The notes: a model not told the origin generated them from the letters alone. Counted from the first letter of the stretch, positions 32,730 through 44,383 are shown. The stretch: DNA of 64,000 nucleotides from Rhynchospora pubera (GCA_028095005.1 CM051459.1:316946513-317010512), one strand, 5' to 3'. A program made the numbers and translations.

Positions 32730-32937
32730 GTGAACATTTGTGCTAAATAAGGTGAACAAATATTGTGCTTTAAGTGAACATTTGTGCTAAATAAGGTGAA
32801 CAAATATTGTGCTTTAAGTGAACATTTGTGCTAAATAAGGTGAACAAATATTGTGCTTTAAGTGAACATTTGTGCTAAATAAGGTGAACAAATATTGTGC
32901 TTTAAATGAACATTTGTGCTAAATAAGGTGAACATTG
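32730..32937 (-). repeat. 44-base (2 x 22) GTGAACA minisatellite between DUF4218 and DUF4216 coding sequence
   Basis: Nearly five copies of a 44-base unit made of two related 22-base halves, GTGAACATTTGTGCTAAATA.. and GTGAACAAATATTGTGCTTT.., almost identical to each other. The array replaces sequence that links the two domains in related transposases. A GT-AG intron can be drawn but its phases do not match, so it may be an insertion that disrupts the gene. Confidence 0.85.
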
Positions 32938-35398
32938 GTTGTACATCCTGCAAATAATCGGTGTAGTACTCAATAACCTCCTCGGCCACATATCCTTCCA
33001 CTATGCTTCCTTCTGGTTTAGATCGGCTACGAACAAGCCCCTTCAATTGACCCATGGCTCTTTCGAAAGGATACATGTATCGTAGAAATACAGGACCACA
33101 CATTTTTATCTCTCTAACTAAATGAATGGTCAAATGCACCATGGAGTCAAAAAACGATGGCGGAAAGTACATCTCCAGCTCACATAGGGTTAGTACAACA
33201 CCTTCTTGTAACTTGTCCAAACTATTCGGATCAATCACTTTAGAGCAAATGGAATTAAAGAAAAAACACAACTTAGTGATGGTTTTCCTCACTTCTTCCC
33301 TTAGAATTCCTCTAATTGCGACCGGAAGTAACTGGGTCAGTAGGACGTGATAATCATGTGACTTCATACCAAGTAATTTGTTGTCCTTAATAGAAACCTT
33401 TCTTGATATATTCGAGGAATAACCAGTAGGAACCTTAATAGATTTCAGGCATTCTAATAAGCTTTTTTTCTCTTGCTTTGATAAATTAAATTGTGCTGCA
33501 GGTAGCCAAGTTCGACTTTTTCCCTTATCTTGTGCCGCTAGTTCTTGCCGGATCCCCATTTCAACCATGTCCTTCCTCGCATTTACGCCATCTTTAGTTT
33601 TCCCTTGAATTTCCAACATGCAACCAATCAAAGCTTCACATATGTTCTTTATTATGTGCATCGCATCTAAGCAATGCCTAATCTCCAAACTCTGCCAATA
33701 TTCAAGATTCCAGAATATAGACTTCTTCTTCCATATCCCCTTGGGTATCTCATTTGCAAATTTCTTACCAAATTTTACATTAATGTCCTTCACCTGTCGA
33801 TACACCCCTGAACCGGATAACGGTATTGGGGCCTTGTCTTTTTCTACAGTACCGTCAAACCTTTCCTTGTCTCGACGGTAAGGGTGATTGCGGTTCTTAA
33901 TAAACCTCCGGTGTCCCAAGTAAACATTTTTTCTGGAGTTTTTCAAGTACACAGAATGGGTGTTTTCCATGCAAATAGGACACGCTTTCGCTCCTTTATT
34001 CCTATACCCTGACAGGTTTCCGTATGCAGGAAAATCATTGATTGTGCAAAATATCATGGCACGGAGGTTAAACTCACTTCTAGAGTGTGCATCGTATATT
34101 TTCACTCCATTCTGCCACAATTCACCAAGGTCATCTATTAATGGAGCCAAGTACACATCTATATCATTACCTGGTTGCTTGGGACCAGAAATCAACAAGG
34201 GCATCATCATTTATCTCCTTTTCATGCATAGCCAGGGAGGAAGATTGTAAATACACAATAAAACCGGCCATGTAGTCTGCCGGCTACTCATGTTGCCGTA
34301 AGGATTCATCCCGTCTGTACATAAACCCAATCTCAAATTTCTAGGTTCACTGCCGAAATCTTCAAATTCCATATCTATATTTATCTAATCTGGAGAGTCT
34401 GCTGGGTGTCTGAGCATGCCATCGCCTTTTTTCCTGCAGTCTGCGTGCCATCTTAACAATTTGGCATCCTTCGCGTTAGAGAAAAGCCGCTGAAATCTTG
34501 GTATTATTGGTAGATAAAACACCACTTTTGCAGCTGGTCCCTTACTACCTTCATCTTCAATTTGATCGTCCCTCGGTTTATACCGTGACGCATTACACTT
34601 TGGACATTTATGCAAGTCTCCGTACTCATTCCGGAATAATATGCAGTCATTTGGACATGCATGAATTCTCTCAACTCCAATTTTTAAAGGACATAACATC
34701 TTTTTAGCCATATAAATTGAATCTGGCAACTGGTTATCTTTTGGAAGAAATTCTTTATGTAATAGTTTGAGCAAAGATGTGAAACTTGCATCACTCCATC
34801 CATTTTTGGCTTTAAGATTGAACAGTTTGAAAACAGCATTAAGTTTTGACAATTCACAACCAGGATATAAAGCTATTTTATCTTCTTCACGTAACATACC
34901 AAAAATTTCAACATTATCAACAAAATTTTCATCCACATTGTTCACAATTTCATCTAAATCGGCATTAAATTCTGAGTTATCTACATTTCTATCATCATCT
35001 ACATTCTCATCATCAAATACATTGACATCATCAATTTCATCATCCAATGATACATTTTCTTCCTCATACACAGAATCCAATACATTTGTGCTAGTACTAT
35101 CCCCCCCATTCTCTCCATGGAGTGTCCACCGACTATAATCCGGTTGAAATCCATTTATAATCAAATGAGCCTTCACTTCTTCAAAATTAGACCACTTCAA
35201 CAAATTCTGACAAACACGACAAGGACAATACATTTTATCATCTTCTTTCATTTTCAAATTCTCTTTAGCACAAACCATAAATTCTTCAAGTCCTCTCAAA
35301 AATGTAGACGAGCATCGATTACTTGAGTACATCCACGTCCGATCCATCTGAACAATAAAATTTATGCAAATTATTAGGGTTTCGGACCAATTTGTCAT

Positions 35399-36247
35399 AT
35401 TAGGTTTTCGGACCGGTCACCATCCTAGCCCGCTCTTTGGATACTCTGTCTCATTAGCGAGCGTACGTTAGATGCAATGTGCTATCTGAGAAAAATTCGG
35501 CAGCATTTCCCCTTATGTTCCCTGAATACGCCAACACACGATTGCTCGTGCGTACGTATCCGTGGGAACACAAGGGAAATGCCGCCGAATTTTTCTCAGA
35601 CAACACATTGCATCTAACGTATAACTCGCTGTCCTAAATGAGACAGATCGTATCCAAAGAGCAGTACTCCCGACCGGGAGTACTATCCGAGATTAATTCC
35701 TAATGGATTAATCTCGGACGGGCAATGACCTAAATTCAGTTGAGTTCCGGTATTTGGTTCCTATATGACAATACGAAATTCATGCCTATATATATATATA
35801 TGCAAATTATTAATGAAATGCAAATAATTTAAAAAAAGAGAAGTTCATGAAAATATACTTTCAATTGTGTGCCTTCCGATCCGTTGAATCGTGCGACTTA
35901 TCCGGCCGATGTAAGATCTTCTCCTATTCAATGATATCTTGAAATATATAAAAAAACAAAAATAACCATTAAATTAATGAAAAAATCGAAATAAATAAGA
36001 AAAAAATGTAAAAAATAAATTACGGTTCAAATTTAATTTTTTTTACCTTAAATCTGCTCTCCTTCTTATTCTCTTTCTAATTATTATTTTTTCAGAATTT
36101 TTAGAAATTTTTGGCTATTTTTTTGGAGTGAAGCCACCACCACAAATTCGCAATAAATGAGAAGATCAGAAAAGAGTAAAGTGATGCGGCGCTCTAGCTG
36201 TGAGTTTGTTGGGATGGGGAGAAGACCTAAATACAGAACAAACTATT
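35399..36247. other. 5' region of CACTA gene 1
   Basis: No gene. An imperfect inverted repeat pairs 35410-35510 with 35560-35660: TCTGTCTCATTAGCGA and GCATTTCCCTT against AAGGGAAATGC and AAATGAGACAGA. The rest is AT-rich. Because it lies between the terminal array and the transposase ATG, it probably includes the element promoter. Confidence 0.5.
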
Positions 36248-36712
36248 CTGTAACGGTTATTAAAAAATAACCGTTACAGAATCATAAAAATATAAAAAAA
36301 AAGCCGTTACAGAATCATAAAAACATTAATAAAATTCGTGCTAAAATATGTAACGGTTATTAGAAAATAACCGTTACAGAATCATTAAAAAAATAAAAAA
36401 AACGTTAACCTACTGTAACGGTTATTTGCTAATAACCGTTACAGAAGATGGTTGATATTAATATATTTCTTTTTTCTTTTCTGTAACGGTTGATAGATAA
36501 TAACCGTTACAGAATATAAGAAATCTGTAACGGTTCTAATCCAACAACCGTTACAGAAGGTTGATGCATTTTTTTGCCTGACCATGACGGAAATGTTATT
36601 ACGGTTGTTTAATAATAACCGTTACAGATTTGTGGCGCCAATTTTCCCGCCTAATGCCTCACTATTCTGTAACGGTTATTTCAAAAACCGTTACAGAAGT
36701 GTCGTTACAGAA
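36248..36712. repeat. CACTA-1 right subterminal palindrome array
   Basis: CTGTAACGGTTATT units and their inverses up to the right terminus. The last 60 bases match the left end of CACTA-2 (46868-46930) in inverse orientation. Confidence 0.9.
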
Positions 36713-36734
36713 GGTCCTTTTTCCCGTAGTGCCA

Positions 36735-37231
36735 ATTCCCAAGATTGTAATAGGGTCAAATTTTCCCACGGAATCTGATGATATGAAATGAAATCTAACT
36801 TTTTATTAGATTCAGATTAGGGGTTTCAAAATCATGAGAATTTCAAATTTAATTTCTACGTAAAATGTTGATTTTGATCAAGGCCTAAGTGTCCCTATCA
36901 GCTGTCGGATATATTGCAACGCGGCAACACACAGCGTCAGAATCTTATAATTTTATGAACTCGATCAAACTTTTCTTTTTTTTAAAAAAAAAAAACAAGG
37001 GTCAAGCCCCTGTAACTCGATCAAACTTGAACTGTTTGATTTTAATATATGTGGGGGAATCTCAACCTACGTATCCAACAAAGTTGCCAGCGTAATGCCG
37101 AATCTTGCAAAAAGTAATAGTTGCATTATTTAAAATTTTATTATGGATAAACATTGACTAGTACACAAAACATTGACTAAAATTTGGTGGCACTAGTCTT
37201 CCGTTAATGTAATGTTTCTCTGCCGTCTTGC
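36735..37231. other. AT-rich spacer right of CACTA-1
   Basis: No gene or element end recognised; it contains an A/T homopolymer stretch at about 36972-36996. Confidence 0.4.
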
Positions 37232-38110
37232 GCAAGACTTAGGGCTGTCAATGGGTAGGATAGGGTACGGTAGAGACATTTTCGTTACCCGTATCTGTTA
37301 AATTTTTCTTTACTCATATCCTACCCGTACCCGTTAAAAATTGACTTACCCGTACTCTACCCTTATCCGTTATGAATTAACGATAAAGGTATGGTAACGG
37401 TAGAAAACGAATAATAATGATAATAATTAAATAATAATGATGATAATATGGATAAATAAATAATATCAAATATATATATTACTAAACTGCAACATTGAAT
37501 AATACTTTAATTATAATAAAATCATATAATGTCTTCTCATGTCAATTATCACAAAAAATATATAACTAATTAATAATTATACAATATCAAATGAAATTGA
37601 GTGCAAAACAATTTGTTCATCAATGCAAATAGATTTGATAATGATTTTAGTGCTCCATCTTCAGTAGCGCCCTCGTTGGTTGAAAACATAGCAAGTTCAA
37701 AATATTATTATATAGTTGAATAAATACTCATATAATAAATTTGGAAAAAATATACGTACCAACTGTCATACCTCTCAACCAATCTTGATAAATGATATTT
37801 CGGAATTTATTTTCTATGATGCGCGGAAGTGGAAAGAAATAAAAATTATTAATGTACTTGCCTCAAATGTAACAATCTAATTGTCTATTAGTTATTAACA
37901 TATTAATTGAATATTTTAATCATATATTTTCTCATTATGACAAATATTATAAATTATATATTATATATATAACGGTACGGGTAAATAAAGGGTACGAAAT
38001 AACATTACCCATATCCTTACCCACTAAATTAATGAAATTTTTTTTTTACCCATATCCATACCCGATAACTTAACGAAAATGAAACTTTACCTATACCCGT
38101 CTTATTGAAT
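37232..38110. mobile_element. Probable hAT-type MITE (TAGGGCTGTCAATGGG end)
   Basis: The left end TAGGGCTGTCAATGGGTAGG is a common plant hAT terminus. The interior has many TACCCGTA/TACGGGTA repeats, and the right side near 38105 reverses to TTCAATAAGACGGGTATAGG. No 8-base TSD was found, so the right boundary is a guess. Confidence 0.4.
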
Positions 38111-38348
38111 ACGTTGGGAATTGCTTCATACACGTTCCAGGATTAGAAATTCACTCTTTTTTGGACTAAAATGTCCTTCATATTTCAGCTGGGATTTGAA
38201 TCAGAAGCTTTAATTAAAGAATGGCAAGGGTATTATCGGTAGAGAGGAGTGGATCTCCAAACTTTGTGCTAACTTTTCCGTGGGTCATGAAATCACTATA
38301 ACACACCGAAGACTAGAGTTGGGTGAGAGAGAGAGGAATTATTGTAGG

Positions 38349-38800
38349 CAATGCTTTTTTTTTTTAAATCGAACTGGACCGGCCGGTTCGACCGATTTAA
38401 CCACGAACCACAGCCTGAACCAGTCCATTTACCAATAAAAACCGACGGTTTCTTCCTCTTGAAATACTTGTAAAATTTTGAGAAAACAAATTGTCCTAGG
38501 CATGAATCGATCCCTGGAGTTGGACCTTCTCTAAGGCTCCGTTTGGATAAGGTGTGAGAAGAAGTATTGAAAAGCGTGTAATTTTGTGAAAAATTTGGAT
38601 TGTTTATAATAAATTTTTTTTTCTCTTCTTCCCAAATGGAATCCAAACGAAACTTAGGTAGGTATTTTAGTACAATTTGGCCTTACTTTATTTAAAACTT
38701 GTATAAAATGGTCCGGTTTTCTCACTGGTTCATCCGGTTGAACCGACATCGAACCTTTTTACTATCTGGTTCGATTGCCGGTCCGGTTTTAAAAATATTG
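38349..38800. mobile_element. hAT-type MITE with CCGGACCGG subterminal repeats, carrying a nested MITE
   Basis: Flanked by the 8-base TSD ATTGTAGG (38341-38348 and 38801-38808). Ends are CAATGCTTTT on the left and CAATATTTTTAAAACCGG reversed on the right, followed by GGACCGGC and GGTTCGA motifs in inverse orientation. It contains the fourth GGCTCCGTTTGG MITE. Confidence 0.78.
38535..38655. mobile_element. MITE, GGCTCCGTTTGGAT family, copy 4 (degenerate), nested
   Basis: Left end GGCTCCGTTTGGATAAGG, shared interior GGATTGTTTATAAT, and a degenerate right end ATCCAAACGAAACTTA. It is shorter and more diverged than the three copies at 23520-24750. Confidence 0.65.
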
Positions 38801-39448
38801 ATTGTAGGAAATTTACGCAGCCAAGTAGCCAACAGTGAAATGGGTCTCATTTATGGAATATTAAAGAACTGCAACCAAAGTCAACACTATTGAACCGGCT
38901 GTTTCATCATGAAAAAACCAAGAACCGTAATACTAGAATTCATTTTGGTTTTTCTCCCAAATAAAATAAAAACTTATAGACTGTTCACTCATCACCCGAT
39001 TATGATGCATGCTAGTTTTGATCTAATTAGGTTTTTAATAATTGCCAATAAAAAAAACACCTCAGAGATAGTCCATTCGAAATCTTGAATTTAAGATTAA
39101 CTGAAGTCTGAAATATTTTTTATTTGATTTAAATATAATATATTTTTTGTTTCAAAATAATTCAATTGTTTAGAGTTTACATAGTGTGACAGGACAAGGT
39201 GAACGGAATATACAGCAAGACATAAAATAATGAATTAAATTATCGCTAACCTCCTAAATAATAAATTTATTCTCTGCTCATTAAAAACTTATTATTTCAT
39301 TTGTGAAACCTGGCAGAAGTTTTCAATCAGGAATTATAAGTGTCATCGGTAAATATACCATTCCAGCCATCGCTAAATACAAAGTGAATATATATAGCAA
39401 ATAAGGTGAACATATAGAAGATCTAAGTGAACACTTACAAACAAATAA

Positions 39449-39625
39449 ATGTTGTCATCATTTGTTCAGAAGTTTACATGCATATTCAACTTATTTTTAT
39501 TGAACTTATTTATTTGTATGTGTTCAATTAGATCGTTTATATATTCATTTTGTTTGTTGTATATGTTCACTTTATATTTAGCGATGACAGGAATGATAAA
39601 ACTGCAGATGATTGTAATCAATTTC
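39449..39625. repeat. Second copy of the dispersed repeat seen at 5175-5345
   Basis: Same succession of TTGTCATC, TTGTTCA, TTATTTTTATT, GTATATGTTCACTTT and AAAACTGCAGATGAT as at 5175-5345. The sequence just before it (39395-39440) has AATAAGGTGAACATA and AAGTGAACACTT units like the minisatellite in CACTA gene 1. Confidence 0.6.
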
Positions 39626-39648
39626 CGTTTTCAATCATCGAATAACAG

Positions 39649-39897
39649 TAGGGGTGAAAACGGTCACTTTATATTTTTATTGGACGAAACGAAACGGTTA
39701 AGATTTTTTGTTGCGTTTTATAAACGAAACGGTTAACGAAAGCTTAGAACAGTTTCGTCTATGTGTATTTTCGTGATTTCGACCGTTTCGTTCAAAACGA
39801 AACGGTTAACGCAAATGGGTGATCAATTTCGTTTTAAAACGAAACGGTTAACGAAATCGACCGTTTTTGTGGTCGTTTTAGACGTTATGCAGCCATA
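39649..39897. mobile_element. hAT-type MITE, 249 bases, about 300 bases upstream of F-box copy B
   Basis: Exact 8-base TSD AATAACAG (39641-39648 and 39898-39905). Ends TAGGGGTGAAAACGG and, reversed, TATGGCTGCATAACG. The interior is rich in AACGAAACGGTTAACG palindromes. Confidence 0.82.
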
Positions 39898-40196
39898 AAT
39901 AACAGGAAGTTAGCGCCTTCAAATTTCAATGAAGATTAATTCACCTATGGGTTCAAAAAACATTTGGGTTGGGCCTCCACTGCGGTTCCAAACGCAGCCC
40001 AAAAACACATCCTGAATTCCTGACCACTGACTAGGTTCCTTTCCTTTCTCGCTTCTCCTCCCTTCCTCGCTTCACGGTTCCCTCGCTTCACCTCTCTCAG
40101 TTGCTCAGTTCAAAGTTCAAACCTAAACCCAATCCTCGTCTCCTTCACTCACCAATCACCACGACAGTACCACACACTGACACACTATAGGGGCCG

Positions 40197-43100
40197 ATGG
40201 CCGGAGTCGATAGGCTGAGCGCTCTCCCGTTAGAAATCAAAACCTCCATACTCCGCCTCCTCCCGATCGACCAGGCCGTCCGTACATCGTCTCTCTCTCG
40301 TTCCTGGCGCTATGTCTGGACCCAAGTAACCAGGCTCTCCTTGGATCTCTCCTTCCCCTTCGACCCGGATATGCCTCTAGCGAGGGTCAAGGTCCTAGAA
40401 TACATTATCTTCTCCCTCCGTGATCCTCTTATCGATCTTAATCTTGATCTGTGGTACTTTGGTGACGACCATGAAGCGCCCCATCTTTTCAAGTTTCTTC
40501 ATATGATCTTTCCAAAAGATGGTCTTCAGACACTTTCAATTTACAACAATGGTGATACGGTGCAGATCGAACTCCCTTATTTCCAATCTCTCAGAGTTCT
40601 CACTCTAAGCTCACTCACCCTCAACCACCTTCTCCTACCCAGTGATTTCCAGGGATTTGCTCACCTGGAGGATTTGAGTCTTGATAATGTTTGGATTTAT
40701 CGGCGAGATATTGACTTGCTGATTAATGGATCAAAAAATCTAAAAGCCTTTCAGGGTCATTTATACACATATGATGCAGAGCCTCTAACCTTAACTTTCA
40801 GTTCTCCAAAGCTTACCAGTATTGAATACTATTTCAATGAATCAACGAAGGAAGTTAGAGTAATTAATGCTCCTTGCTTGGAAGAAGCTCAAATAACTGT
40901 TGATACTGTGGATTCTTCTTCGGAAGAGTTTGCTTTGATTGCTCAATCGACTTCAAAATTTATGGCGGAGGTTGCCAATGTTTCAGATTTATTATTGGAC
41001 TTTGCAACCCTCAAGGTATTATTTCTCCATGAGCTGAGATTTTATAATTGTCAAAAATTTGTCAAAAATTGTTGGGTTCATAAGCACAAAATTTTTCCAA
41101 CTGAGAAGACTCAAGACTAATACTATATGCTTAGTAACATTACTACATAAATGTGATGATTGGACCTGATTCCAATTATTTATTTATTTATTTATTTTTG
41201 GACACTTGACCAGCTGGGTAAGGCTGCTAACGGACGAGTTAGGGCCAGATATCCAAGGATCGACCCTAAATGATTAGAATCTCAATCCAGTCCATACTCG
41301 CCCGTTTAAAGTTCGGGCCCTATCCAATATCCATGTGTCCTGATTGGACTATCCGTAAGGGTCCATTCGAGCTTTTGATTGGGCTCGTTTCGAATTTTGA
41401 ATTTGAAAGCATCGGAGCAATTCTCGCTTGTCCTATCCACCAATTTAACCTTATATAGTTTAATTATTTCTGAAGGTCTCATGGCTCCGTGTCAGATGAC
41501 TAATTCATGTACATATTATAATATAATCAATGTCAATTTTAAATAATTTTTTATAACTTTAATTGCACGAATTTTACTAGATAATTAATATGCACGTTTG
41601 CTTGTCTCCAAAAGGCATCTTTATTAACCAGGCCATAAATAAAAAAAATTTCACACAAAAATTTTCGATTTACCTTCAATTTTCTTTCACATTTCAGCTT
41701 AAAATTTGGGGGAAAAAAAATCTTATTCTCTAGTTCTTCACCAATTCGATCTCCGTATCTATACAACTATACCTATTTGCTTCAAATTATTACAAAAAAT
41801 GTAACAAAAATGAGGGAAGCAAAAGGCGAAGAACTCTCAAGCTTTTAGACAAGCTTTTCATGGTGCATCCCAATCGACGAACCTTCGAGACCTCAAGCTT
41901 CCTAATTCGTCAGATCCTTGAGCAAACCAAGGAATTGTCCACATGGAGACCTCAAGCTTCCCAATTCGTCAGTTAGGGTTTCTCACGTCTCATGGCCTCG
42001 TTGTAAGAAGTGGAGTGAAATCTGACAAGCGGGTCCCACATCTGGTAAGCGTCGACTAGGAGGCTAAGTGCGTTGGCGGCTCGGCGACGAGGCTCGAGAA
42101 GCACTAAGGTTCGAACCGGGATAGTGGATATCCGTCCGACTTGGGATCAGAGGGCCTCCGTCCGACTGGGGTTGAATATTATGTATCGGTTATAACGGAT
42201 CGAACTGGATATTCAAAAAATATCCGGTCCAATTTTTTCTATTGATCTTGTCCGGCCCTAAGGCCCACGAACGTATTCAATCCAATACCAGCCCTACAGC
42301 TGGGTAGCAATGATATTTTAATGTTTTCTGGTACTATTATCTGACTCTTTTATGGTAAATTACAGTATATCTCTCAAGATTCTGTGTCTTGTGCTTTACA
42401 AGTACAGTTTCTACGGCTGAGATCATTACATTTGGCTGACGTAGCTTCTTACAGAGATGAAAGGGTGTTTGCAACTTTTTGTTGCTTGCTAAGGAATATG
42501 CCTATCCTTGAAAGCTTAGCAATAAAGGTTACATTTCTTTTTACTTTGTTGCTCAAGAACATAATGATATGAGTGGGAATAACAGCATGTTATGCTACCC
42601 CTATGTGATGAGAACGGATCTGGGTAATGAGAGTCAGAACGAGTAAGCTAGAAAGCATTACAATTAAAGGGAACAACATATGATCATTGGGAACATATTA
42701 TGTATGAAAAGAGTAATGGAATTCGTATTTTCTCTCTTCTGTTATAGTCATTCACTGTCAAAGGTTAGCAATTTGGTAAGCAAATGAATTCCTGTAGGGG
42801 GGGCTAAAGCAACAAATTGTTAGTGAGGATTAGAAGCCTTCCTTGTAATTGGGTCCATTAGTATGATGACTCAATTAAGTGTGTTTCAAGTTGTCTACCG
42901 CATACTTGACTAAAGTGAAAATTTTCTGTGTCATTGCTAGGTGGGTCCATTACTCCAACAGAAAAATCAGAAAGATGAAAATTTTATTGGGTGTGTCAGG
43001 TCTCAGACCATATGAGTAAAGTTCACCATAAACCATCGTTTCTTATAATATAAAACCTACATACCATATACTTGGGGATTCTTCTGCCCAATGATGAACA

Positions 43101-43669
43101 CCTGTTTCTTTATTCCTTTGAACTCCATTATTTATGTTCAAACAAAATGCAAATTAAGCTCCAACCAGGAGCACCCGTTTCTTTTTTCTTTTGAACTTCA
43201 TTATTTGTTTAAAAAAAAATGCAAATTACAGCTGACAAGATGTCAAATCAGAGAGAAAATGATAATTTTCTTGCTCTCAACCTTGGGATACAAGTGACCT
43301 ACTGTATACAGTTCAAGCTTTTCTATTAGATTGGTTTTCATTAAATAAAGCTAATTAATGCAGTGCTGTTATCCTCAAGTAATGCGAGATGCATTTCCAT
43401 TGGATAAATGGGTGAAGAAGGAAGACAGTATCAGCTGCCTTGAACAAAGTTTGAAACGGCTTACAATCTTTGTGCCCAAAACAATAAACACTTCAGTGAT
43501 TGGGATGATATGCTTTATCGTGTTGAATGCAAAGGTGCTTAAGCTGGTAGAGATTATATATATGGAGGATAGGAAGGTCGAGCCAAGAATTGTGAAAGGA
43601 CTCAACCTAGTTCAGAAAGCTTCTTCAGATGTAAAGGTGGTATTTTCATCAATGCCAGCTCGGCGCTAA
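40197..43669 (+). CDS. F-box/LRR/FBD protein, copy B; intact after splicing (428 aa)
   Basis: Three exons, 40197-41015, 42366-42527 and 43364-43669, have GT-AG borders in phase 0 and join into an open frame. The N-terminal F-box is at residues 5-45 (LSALPLEIKTSILRLLPIDQ, SSLSRSWRYVW). Degenerate leucine-rich repeats follow (LPYFQSLRVLTL, FAHLEDLSLDNVW), then an LRR-like exon 2 (FLRLRSLHLADV, NMPILESLAIK) and a C-terminal FBD domain (ISCLEQSLKRLTIFV, VIGMICFIVLNAKVLKLVE). Such proteins act as substrate receptors of SCF ubiquitin ligases by binding SKP1; the target is unknown. Length fits the family. Intron 1 carries a hAT insertion (41219-42296), and a MITE lies in the promoter region. It is the only host gene in the window without a visible lesion. 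The reading frame would also run past the exon 1 donor to 41120 if intron 1 were retained. Confidence 0.88.
41219..42296. mobile_element. hAT-type non-autonomous element in intron 1 of F-box copy B
   Basis: Exact 8-base TSD CAGCTGGG (41211-41218 and 42297-42304). Ends TAAGGCTGCTAACGGA and, reversed, TAGGGCTGGTATTGGATT. At 1,078 bases it has no transposase. Copy C has a 147-base intron here without the insertion. Confidence 0.88.
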
Positions 43670-43927
43670 TTTTTGTCTTCAACTTCGTCTTGTTCTCATG
43701 CTTGTGCTCGAACTTTGGGCTGTTTCCTTGAATTACGTTGAACTCATGCTTTTGAATCACTTTTTTTTTTTTTTCATATAGTGAACTCCGCTTTGGAATC
43801 AATAACTTACATCTGTGGGTAATTTGAAAATAAAAATTGACTGACTTGATAACAATCGAAATTTATGCGTGCTTGGGTTTGGGTCTCGACTGCGGTGCCA
43901 AATGCCGCCCAAAAAACATCTAACTGC

Positions 43928-44266
43928 TAGGGCTGTTAATTTCAATCCGTTTCGTACGTTTTCATTCCGTTTTGTCCAAACGAAACAGCTAACGGAAGGG
44001 AATATGTGTTTCGTTTTTTATAACGAAACAAAAACGAACCAGGAAGTGGTACACGTTACTCTTTCGTATTACCGAAAACTAGCTATAATCAATACAAAAT
44101 GGACTGAAATCAATAGAATATTGACAACGAAATAGAAACGGAATGGAAAAATCATTTCGTTTAATGAAACATAACGAAATGACTGAGAGCTTGTGTTTCA
44201 TTGTCGAAACGGAATGAAAACGACAGACGGTATTTTCGCTGCCGTTTCCTACGTTTGACAGCCCTA
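43928..44266. mobile_element. hAT-type MITE, 339 bases, in the promoter region of F-box copy C
   Basis: Exact 8-base TSD CTAACTGC (43920-43927 and 44267-44274). Ends TAGGGCTGTTAATTTC and, reversed, TAGGGCTGTCAAACG. The interior is rich in AACGAAA/TTTCGTT motifs like the element at 39649. The flanking promoter matches that of copy B (39965-40015). Confidence 0.88.
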
Positions 44267-44383
44267 CTAACTGCCTTCTTCTTACTTCTCCCTCCACCTC
44301 CAGTCCTCCACCTCTCTCTCAGTTCTAACCTAAACCCTAATCGTCCCTTTCAAGCACCACACAGTCACACGCTACAGCGCCGG

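Larger units (their letters stand above)
31800..35347 (-). pseudogene. CACTA gene 1: TNP2-type transposase with two in-frame stops
   Basis: From ATG at 35347 (MDRTWMY): an N-terminal transposase-associated domain (CPCRVCQN); an acidic Asp/Asn-rich stretch; then the Transposase_21 core (CPKCNASRYK, LCTDGMNPYGNMSS, LPPWLCMKR, LISGPKQPGNDIDVYLAPLI). These are followed by DUF4218 (HVLLTQLLPVAIRG, YMYPFERAMGQLKG) and, after a repeat-filled gap, DUF4216 (TYYGWIEEIWELDY, PLFKCAWID). TAG at 34385-34387 and TAA at 34211-34213 interrupt a frame that is otherwise continuous. The family cuts and joins CACTA ends. This copy would yield only fragments. The second repeat array lies in a clean phase-1 intron (about 32001-32072). 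Confidence 0.92.
24835..36731 (-). mobile_element. CACTA (En/Spm) transposon, CACTA-1
   Basis: The left end reads CACTATGCGAAA and the right end, reversed, CACTACGGGAAAAAGG. The 3-base TSD CCA flanks both (24832-24834 and 36732-36734). Subterminal arrays of CTGTAACGGTTATT palindromes lie at both ends and, unusually, also in the interior (31166-31407). Minus-strand gene order: TNP2-type transposase (gene 1, broken), internal array, two small ORFs, then a Transposase_24/ULP1 gene (gene 2) that splices to an open frame. Length is 11,897 bases. It is probably defective for self-mobilisation because gene 1 has two stops, but both termini are present. Confidence 0.95.

Noticed and set aside
32730..32937. 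A normal intron covering the larger minisatellite
   Set aside because: GT and AG can be found (GTACAACC..TTTCAG), but the donor is phase 0 and the acceptor requires phase 1, so a clean intron is not supported.
37232..38110. A complete hAT element with defined ends
   Set aside because: The left end is convincing, but no 8-base direct repeat was found at the right, so it is listed only as probable.
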